Assembly: GCF_002224225.1 (NCBI RefSeq)
Contig: NZ_NJGG01000001.1
Coordinates: forward strand, 649,374-713,373
Length of the DNA stretch: 64,000 nucleotides
Direction: 5' to 3'
Source: Polynucleobacter cosmopolitanus
GTDB taxonomy: Bacteria; Pseudomonadota; Gammaproteobacteria; Burkholderiales; Burkholderiaceae
Shown: one piece after another, positions 58,660 through 64,000 of the stretch
How the letters are laid out: the number at the start of each line of letters is the position of its first letter
How positions within the stretch are numbered: the first letter of the stretch is position 1
Translations under genes and position numbers: made by a program
Notes under the pieces: model-generated
The model's input: only the letters and a program-made list of their open reading frames with translations
Databases searched by the model: none
Told to the model about the DNA's origin: nothing

Positions 58660-59634
58660 ATGCCAAAAACCTCTAAGACTGCCAGCCAACTACAGCTCAA
58701 TAATCAAGGCGAGCTCACTCATTTGTTGACCTTAGAAGGTTTATCTAAAGAACATATTCTTCATATCCTCGATACAGCACAACAATTTGTGGCTGTGAGC
58801 GACTCAGATCGAGAAGTTAAAAAAGTTCCCTTGCTGCGCGGTAAGAATGTTTTCAATCTCTTCTTTGAAAACTCTACCCGTACCAGAACCACTTTTGAAA
58901 TCGCTGCCAAGCGCTTATCAGCTGATGTGGTTAACTTGGATATTCAAACATCCTCAACAGCCAAAGGTGAGACTCTGCTCGATACCATTGATAACTTGGT
59001 GGCGATGCAGGCTGACATTTTTGTGGTGCGTCACAAGACCACGGGTGCTGCTGTGGAGGTTGCTCAACATTTACCACCGCATGTGCATGTGATCAATGCA
59101 GGTGATGGTACCAATCAGCACCCTACGCAAGGTCTACTTGATATGTACACCATGCGGCATTACAAGCAAGACTTCACAAAGATCAAAGTAGCCATCATTG
59201 GTGACATTGTTCATAGTCGTGTGGCCAAATCAAATATTCATGCACTGACAACTTTGGGTTGCCCAGAGATCAGAGCGATTGGTCCTGAAAGTTTATTACC
59301 TAAAGACCTGAACATGATGGGCGTCAAAATCTTCAATAACATCGAAGAAGGTTTAAAAGATGTTGATGTAGTGATGACCCTCCGAATTCAAAAAGAGCGC
59401 ATGGAAGCAGGCCAAGTGCCTGAGGGTGATGCCTTCTTCAAGCAGTGGGGTCTAACTAAAGAAAGACTTCAGTTAGCAAAGCCTGATGCGATTGTGATGC
59501 ACCCAGGCCCAATGAACCGTGAGGTAGAGATTGCCAGTGAAGTGGCCGATGGCCCGCAAGCGGTGATCCTCAAGCAAGTGACGTTTGGTATTGCAGTGCG
59601 CATGGCTGTGATGTCGATTGTGGCGGGGAATTAG
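58660..59634 (+). CDS. pyrB: Aspartate carbamoyltransferase catalytic subunit
   Basis: First committed step of pyrimidine synthesis. [18 protein letters not shown] (carbamoyl phosphate site), [16 protein letters not shown], and [11 protein letters not shown]. 324 aa. No pyrI or pyrC follows; instead there is a terminator and then, 1.4 kb after the source sequence, a decayed copy of an internal piece of this gene. Leader contains a near-perfect 12-bp direct repeat (CCAACATAAGAA / CCAACATAAAAG). Confidence 0.97.
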   Translation: MPKTSKTASQLQLNNQGELTHLLTLEGLSKEHILHILDTAQQFVAVSDSDREVKKVPLLRGKNVFNLFFENSTRTRTTFEIAAKRLSADVVNLDIQTSSTAKGETLLDTIDNLVAMQADIFVVRHKTTGAAVEVAQHLPPHVHVINAGDGTNQHPTQGLLDMYTMRHYKQDFTKIKVAIIGDIVHSRVAKSNIHALTTLGCPEIRAIGPESLLPKDLNMMGVKIFNNIEEGLKDVDVVMTLRIQKERMEAGQVPEGDAFFKQWGLTKERLQLAKPDAIVMHPGPMNREVEIASEVADGPQAVILKQVTFGIAVRMAVMSIVAGN

Positions 59635-59701
59635 ATTCCTTAATAAGAACGTTAATGAAAATATCGATAAAAACATCGATAGAAACAATTAAGCTGAGAT
59701 T

Positions 59702-59736
59702 AAAAAAGCCAGTTCAAATTTTTGAACTGGCTTTTT
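59702..59736. terminator. Bidirectional terminator after pyrB
   Basis: Perfect 11-bp stem GCCAGTTCAAA / TTTGAACTGGC, minimal TT centre, with A6 before and T5 after. Serves pyrB and the convergent minus-strand gene. Confidence 0.92.
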
Positions 59737-59776
59737 CGTTAATGAGGTTATTAAGACAATGAAATCAGCGAGGCAA

Positions 59777-60142
59777 TTAGCAAGGATCAATTTTGATCGT
59801 GCCAAACGGAAAGTCTGATGGTTGAAATGATATTTTTACTTCATACCCAATCTTGGTGATGGCATGCAGTAATCTTAAAAATTCAACATGCTTGTGATCG
59901 CCATTAAAAAACTGCATTGATTTTTGAGAGTTCAGGCCTAGGCTACCCATGCAAGTTATGGCATTAAGATTCTTCAGTTTGGCTTTTTGAATGAAGAACT
60001 CGTAGGTGCGGTTCTTTGCGGCAATCATTGAAGCAGGTTTTTCATCATGCTCTAATTCAGAAACCAAGGCTGCATTCATCGCAGCTATTTGCTCATGATT
60101 AACACCTGTATCTCTTGGGAAATACTTCATACGAATACCCAT
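59777..60142 (-). CDS. Hypothetical protein with XRE-like C-terminal part, orphan
   Basis: 121 aa with a good start: ATG with AGGAG six bases upstream. The C-terminal half (SLGLNSQKSMQFFNGDHKHV, then FLRLLHAITKIGYEVKISFQ) follows the pattern of small XRE-type antitoxins that end in a G-Y-x-V-x-I strand. The helix-turn-helix itself is poorly conserved, so DNA binding is a guess. No partner toxin is adjacent. It lies in a region with a decayed pyrB piece, so it may be what is left of a lost cassette. Confidence 0.6.
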   Translation of the reverse strand: MGIRMKYFPRDTGVNHEQIAAMNAALVSELEHDEKPASMIAAKNRTYEFFIQKAKLKNLNAITCMGSLGLNSQKSMQFFNGDHKHVEFLRLLHAITKIGYEVKISFQPSDFPFGTIKIDPC

Positions 60143-60246
60143 AATGACTCCTCTTTCTGTTGGTTAATTAGAAGAAAGAGCGTAACAAGTTATTGAGGGT
60201 TTGTATGTCGGCTACTTCGGATTTTGTTGTAGGAAATTTCTTACAG

Positions 60247-60403
60247 GAAATTAAAAAAGTTCCATCGCAGTGCGGTAAGAATGTTTTTAAACTATTTCTT
60301 TGAGTGCTCTATCTTTTCCCTACCATTTTTAAAATTGCTGCAAAGCGCTCATCAGTTGATGTGGTTAACTTAGATCTTCAAACGTCATCAAAAGCCAAGG
60401 GTG
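60247..60403 (+). pseudogene. Degenerate internal fragment of pyrB
   Basis: Aligns without any gap to pyrB 58813-58969 at a constant offset of 1,434 bp. Matching stretches include GCGGTAAGAATGTTTT versus GCGGTAAGAATGTTTT, and GATGTGGTTAACTT in both; in-frame stops break the copy. It begins and ends inside the gene, so it is a partial duplication that has drifted. No insertion sequence is visible at the ends. Confidence 0.88.
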
Positions 60404-60816
60404 CATCATCAAGCTACTGATGGCGTTTAAGTGCAGCACAACCATGACCTAATAAATGTTTTGTGACTGAGTCTGGTTTATGATGGTAACTCGATGATTC
60501 GATACGGAGGACTTGAGCCCATTCCCAAAGGAAAAGCTTCTTTGGGTGGTGAATCAGATACCTAAAATCATTCAAGACAAATCATTGTGATTTCATTTAG
60601 CCTTAGGTGGATATGTTGATAGTTCTAAATGATTTAAGCTTTTGGACTTTCTTTGTGAAATATTATCCAGACATATAATTTCTATAAGTATAATTGAACA
60701 ACGAATACATAAACATGCAGGTGTAGTAGAGAGTTATTCAATCTAAACCTAAAAATTGTTTCGAGTTGCTTTTGCTGTGTGTAAATCGGTTGAAAATTAG
60801 GTGAAAGTTATAATAA
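60404..60816 (+). other. Decayed intergenic stretch with promoter of the polysaccharide locus
   Basis: No intact gene. A short frame near 60479-60567 (YDGNSMIRYGGLEPIPKGKA, then SLGGESDT) looks like the tail of a lost protein. Two TATAAT hexamers at 60674-60679 and 60689-60694 are candidate -10 boxes for the downstream genes; TTTGTG at 60652 is a weak -35 for the first. The leader to the first gene would be about 120-135 nt. No ops/JUMPstart element was seen. Confidence 0.45.
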
Positions 60817-61821
60817 GTGAATGATTCTATTGAAAATAATAGTGGTGCAGTATCTATTTATGCTAATGCCACTGCCACTGCCACTGCCACTGCCACTGAA
60901 AATGACCCCTTAGTAGCGATTTTTTTGTGTACTTATAACGGGGCGCGTTTTTTAGCTGAGCAATTAGACTCCATAAGTTATCAAACTCATCGAAACTGGG
61001 TAGTTATTGCAAGTGATGATGGTTCTACTGATCAAACTTTAGAAATACTACAAAAATATCAAGCCAATTGGCCTGCTGGAAAATTGACCATCAGAAATGG
61101 TCCGCAAAAGGGCTTTTGTAGAAATTTTCAATATTTAACATCAGATGAAAGCATATCAGCTGATTTTTTTGCATTTTGCGATCAAGATGATGTGTGGTTG
61201 CCAGAAAAGTTGACAAGGGCGATTGATGTTTTGAGGGGTATTTCCACTAATATACCTGCTGTTTACGGAGCAAGGACTGTGTTAATTGATGAGGAGAATG
61301 CATTACTGGGTTATTCCCCAATTTTTCCTTTAACCCCCTCCTTTAAAAATGCCTTAGTGCAAAGTATTGCAGGAGGTAACACAATGGTCTTTAACGGTGC
61401 AGCTAAGAAAGTGATTTCGATAGATTCGCGATACGAAATAGTCAGTCATGATTGGTGGGCCTATTTGGTCGTCACCGGGATGGGCGGTAAGTTTATTTAT
61501 GACCCAGTTCCAACAACTTTATATCGTCAACACAAAGCCAATATCATTGGCGAAAAAAAAGGTTTTTTAAGAAATTTTTCACGCTTCAACTCCCTTTTAT
61601 CAGGTAATCTACAAAAATGGATTGAGGGTAGAAATGTAGCGCTTGACTCAATTGCAAATCTATTAACACCCGAAAATCAGTTCACGTTTAAACAGTTTTG
61701 TCAGCTAAGACGGGCTCCGTTCATCGTGCGATTGTGGGGTTTGAAGAAATTGGGAATTCATCGTCAGTGCACAAGTGAGAATATGGCTTTTTATCTTGCT
61801 GTGTCATTTGGTAAAATTTAA
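60817..61821 (+). CDS. Family 2 glycosyltransferase, rhamnosyltransferase-like
   Basis: GT-A fold transferase of 334 aa: AIFLCTYNGARFLAEQLDSI, then SDDGSTDQTLE and FCDQDDVWLPEKL (the DxD-like metal site). Likely adds a sugar to O-antigen or another surface glycan. Start GTG at 60817 with AGGTGAAAG some 11 bases upstream. The N-terminus contains five tandem GCCACT hexamers (residues about 18-27, alternating Thr-Ala) before the first strand. The first gene of a polysaccharide locus, with the exporter genes next. Confidence 0.88.
   Translation: MNDSIENNSGAVSIYANATATATATATENDPLVAIFLCTYNGARFLAEQLDSISYQTHRNWVVIASDDGSTDQTLEILQKYQANWPAGKLTIRNGPQKGFCRNFQYLTSDESISADFFAFCDQDDVWLPEKLTRAIDVLRGISTNIPAVYGARTVLIDEENALLGYSPIFPLTPSFKNALVQSIAGGNTMVFNGAAKKVISIDSRYEIVSHDWWAYLVVTGMGGKFIYDPVPTTLYRQHKANIIGEKKGFLRNFSRFNSLLSGNLQKWIEGRNVALDSIANLLTPENQFTFKQFCQLRRAPFIVRLWGLKKLGIHRQCTSENMAFYLAVSFGKI
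60868..60897 (+). repeat. Hexanucleotide microsatellite (GCCACT)x5
   Basis: Five perfect copies of GCCACT encode alternating Ala-Thr in the glycosyltransferase N-terminus. Gain or loss of units keeps the frame and changes only linker length. Confidence 0.95.
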
Positions 61822-61853
61822 CTTATTTCTAAAACTCATCGATTGCATCCCTA

Positions 61854-62540
61854 GTGAAACAACCCTTAGTCCACCTTTCAAATATTGCAGTTACTCTGTA
61901 CAAGAATTCATCTGATAATTTTTCTTTTAAAAAATTATTAATGACGCAACAATTTTTACCGGAGACGGTTTCTATTTTAAGCGACATCTCCTTAGATATT
62001 TATGAAGGCGATATTTTGGGTATAGAGGGGTCCAATGGGGTTGGAAAAACTACTTTACTTTCAGCGATTGCAGGTATTCTCCCGATTTCTTCAGGAATCC
62101 GTGAGGTACGCGGTAAATGCCTGCCCTTATTGGGTTTAGGGCACGTTTTTCACGGTGATTTAGATATAGAAAAAAATGTGCAGCTCTGGGATACTAGTTT
62201 TAATTCTCAATTTGATCTGAGCTCTAAGTTTGTCGAGGATGTAATTGAAAAGGCTGGCTTAAGTATTGGCAAGACCACCTTGCTGCGCGCTTTATCTTCC
62301 GGCATGAAGTCACGTCTTGCATTTGAATTGGCAATGAGAGACAAGGCTGATATTTTGTTATTGGATGAGGTATTTTCTGTTGGAGATGCTCAATTTCGCG
62401 AGCAATCTACCTCTAAGATCAAGGAAAAACTCAAGACACTAGGATGTGCAGTCATCGTTTCTCATGATCGTAAGGTGTTGGAAGATAACTGCTCGAAAAT
62501 TATTCGAATTAAAGATGCGAGGACAATTGAGATATGTTGA
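61854..62540 (+). CDS. ABC transporter ATPase for polysaccharide export (Wzt/KpsT-like)
   Basis: Energises glycan export. Walker A GSNGVGKTTLL, signature ALSSGMKSRLAFEL, Walker B ADILLLDEVFSVGDAQFRE. 228 aa, so it has no C-terminal carbohydrate-binding domain like that of Wzt O8/O9, nearer the KpsT size. Start is GTG at 61854; no clear Shine-Dalgarno. The permease gene follows after 12 bp. Confidence 0.9.
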   Translation: MKQPLVHLSNIAVTLYKNSSDNFSFKKLLMTQQFLPETVSILSDISLDIYEGDILGIEGSNGVGKTTLLSAIAGILPISSGIREVRGKCLPLLGLGHVFHGDLDIEKNVQLWDTSFNSQFDLSSKFVEDVIEKAGLSIGKTTLLRALSSGMKSRLAFELAMRDKADILLLDEVFSVGDAQFREQSTSKIKEKLKTLGCAVIVSHDRKVLEDNCSKIIRIKDARTIEIC

Positions 62541-62552
62541 TTGATTTCATGA

Positions 62553-63323
62553 ATGAAAATATATATATATTTTTTAAATATGGCACAAGAATTTAATTCC
62601 AAGCAAATTAAGAGTTTTACGCTTTTACTTTTGTCGCTTCAGAAGAAAAACACCATACTCGGTTTTGCAATTAGCTTAGTGCCGATGTTGGTGACAGCTT
62701 TTTCAATTGAGCTTTTTATTGGCAAGATTATTGGTGGTGAAGTCCATGCTGATGGCATGAAGGGCATAAATGCGATCTTTTTTATTTTCTTTAGTAATGC
62801 TATTTTGCAATCAACCGAAGCCTTAAAAAATTACGGTACGATTATTAAGAGCTCGTATTTACACCCAGCAACGGTAATGATTAGTGAGAGCTTGCTGCAA
62901 TACGCATCCTTTATTGTTTCTTTTTTGGTTTTAGCGCTCGCTTTTAATATTTCTTTTGAAAAGAGCGCGCTGCTCATTCTTTTATCCTTATTATTAGCTT
63001 TGTATACCTTAGCTGTAACCAACTGTCTTTTGGTGGTTTCTTCGATCCTAGAAGATTTTGGCCGAATTCTGGGCATCATTTTCCAAATGCTTTTTTGGAT
63101 CTCGCCCATCCTGTATTCGGTCCACATGATCAAGTCAGACCTAGTTTATATCTTTATGGCCAATCCCTTTTATATTTTCTTTGAGCTCATTTCTCTGATT
63201 TTTTCACCCCAATCCTTTGACCACCATCTCTTTTGGTGGGGCTTGGGTTCATCCCTAACTTTTTTGGCTGCACTTTATTTATTATTAATGAATTTGCGAA
63301 AAAAGATTCTGGTTTTTCTGTAG
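62553..63323 (+). CDS. ABC transporter permease for polysaccharide export (Wzm/KpsM-like)
   Basis: ABC-2 type membrane protein with about six helices (for example FIVSFLVLALAFNISF, ILLSLLLALYTLAV). 256 aa from ATG 62553; a second ATG at 62580 (MAQEFNSKQ) may be the true start. The sequence is AT-rich, as is usual for glycan loci. It pairs with the ATPase upstream. Confidence 0.85.
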   Translation: MKIYIYFLNMAQEFNSKQIKSFTLLLLSLQKKNTILGFAISLVPMLVTAFSIELFIGKIIGGEVHADGMKGINAIFFIFFSNAILQSTEALKNYGTIIKSSYLHPATVMISESLLQYASFIVSFLVLALAFNISFEKSALLILLSLLLALYTLAVTNCLLVVSSILEDFGRILGIIFQMLFWISPILYSVHMIKSDLVYIFMANPFYIFFELISLIFSPQSFDHHLFWWGLGSSLTFLAALYLLLMNLRKKILVFL

Positions 63324-63347
63324 GCTTTACGAAGTTTAGAATTATTT

Positions 63348-64000
63348 ATGTCTATAAGTCTTTTCCGCCCTTCTGTGCCTCCACTGTCTGCCTATTTGCC
63401 ATATCTGGAGATGGTAGAGTCCAATCAGATGTATTCCAATTTTGGACCCCTCCATGATCTTTTTTCGAAAAGGCTGTCTGACTATTTTCTTCTTCAGCCA
63501 AGTCAAATAGAGTTATTCTCAAATGGCACTATGGCCCTGGTTGCTGCATTGCATAGCTTAAAAATTGCTCAGCGCCCTTATTGTCTTTTACCATCTTGGA
63601 CTTTTTCTGCCTCTGCTCAGGCAGTAGTTGCTGCGGGATTGATACCAATCTTTGTTGATGTTGATGAAACTACAATGCAATTAAACGCAGAAATCTTACA
63701 TTCGGTTTCTGAAGAAATACTTAAAAAAACATCTGTAGTATTAATTGTTTCTCCATTTGGTGCGCCACTCAATTTAAGTGGCTTTAAAGAACTCTCAGAA
63801 CATTTTGGCATGAAGGTTCTTTGTGATTGTGCTGCGGGATTTGATGCGGTTCAGCAGATTCAGTTTCCAACGGTGATATCAATGCATGCAACTAAAAGTT
63901 TTGGCATTGGTGAGGGGGGAGCACTTCTTGGTTTGGATGAAGAGTTAATTGCTAATGCTAGGGCTTATAGTAATTTTGGCTTTATGGGTGGTCGAGAGTC
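63348..64000 (+). CDS. DegT/DnrJ/EryC1-family aminotransferase, partial
   Basis: PLP sugar aminotransferase of the type that makes amino sugars for surface glycans. 217 codons are visible and the frame runs off the right edge. Motifs: FSNGTMALVAALHSLK near the N-terminus, LLPSWTFSASAQAVVAAGLI, and the PLP lysine K183 in MHATKSFGIGEGG. The ATG (MSISLFRPSVPPLS) fits the family start. The end is missing, so completeness is unknown. Confidence 0.88.
   Translation, partial: MSISLFRPSVPPLSAYLPYLEMVESNQMYSNFGPLHDLFSKRLSDYFLLQPSQIELFSNGTMALVAALHSLKIAQRPYCLLPSWTFSASAQAVVAAGLIPIFVDVDETTMQLNAEILHSVSEEILKKTSVVLIVSPFGAPLNLSGFKELSEHFGMKVLCDCAAGFDAVQQIQFPTVISMHATKSFGIGEGGALLGLDEELIANARAYSNFGFMGGRE

Noticed and set aside
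63233-63457. 74-codon plus-strand frame across the permease end
   Set aside because: Overlaps the end of the permease and the start of the DegT gene in a different frame and has no family pattern.

Overview
The window reads as chromosome of a low-GC betaproteobacterium of the Burkholderiaceae, most like Polynucleobacter. This is inferred from gene content and order (rppH-proS; accB-accC-prmA; maeB-barstar-rsmE; tkt-gap; bamE-dapB-leuS-lptE-holA-proA-hemJ-rlmL; yqgE-ruvX-pyrR-pyrB), moderate AT richness, and a lysine/alanine-rich histone H1-like protein ending in a TrpProPhePro tail. No sequence search was possible. No rRNA, tRNA, CRISPR array, prophage or insertion sequence was recognised.

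Layout. 1-11,000: rppH, proS, ffh, a cytochrome c assembly gene, a fused PP0621-AmpD gene, nrdAB behind tandem NrdR boxes, and the H1-like gene, whose reading frame breaks at an A9 tract. 11,000-16,100 (minus strand): a thioredoxin-like gene, accB, accC, a PrmA-DUF3426 fusion and a PfkB kinase, apparently one operon closed by a terminator. 16,100-23,000 (plus): mpl, a short-chain dehydrogenase, an RNB nuclease, a TonB-like gene, aroE, mtgA. 23,000-35,700: pncC, pgpA, pyrF, corA, thiL, maeB, an orphan barstar-like gene, rsmE, tkt, gap. 37,400-52,000: bamE to apaH. 55,700-59,700: yqgE, ruvX, pyrR, pyrB. 60,800-64,000: the start of a surface polysaccharide locus (glycosyltransferase, ABC exporter pair, DegT aminotransferase), which runs off the right edge.

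The accessory content is unusual. At least seven small toxin-antitoxin-like or defence-like cassettes of one or two genes sit singly between housekeeping genes: XRE/AbiEii (23.0 kb), a class II Fic (35.7 kb), a second XRE/AbiEii (43.4 kb), an antitoxin with Doc (48.1 kb), a DUF4172-type Fic (52.1 kb), HepT/MntA (54.9 kb) and a solitary DUF4143 ATPase (56.8 kb). A broken ribbon-helix-helix antitoxin relic (49.0 kb) and an orphan XRE-like gene (59.8 kb) may be remnants of others. Several have palindromes over the predicted -10 region, and four have a predicted transcription start at or within about 3 nt of the ATG, which would give leaderless or near-leaderless mRNAs, unlike most housekeeping genes here, which have Shine-Dalgarno sequences.

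Other notable points are an ungapped degenerate copy of an internal piece of pyrB 1,434 bp downstream of the original, two gene fusions that would put cytosolic enzymes on a membrane anchor, and a hexanucleotide microsatellite in the glycosyltransferase N-terminus.
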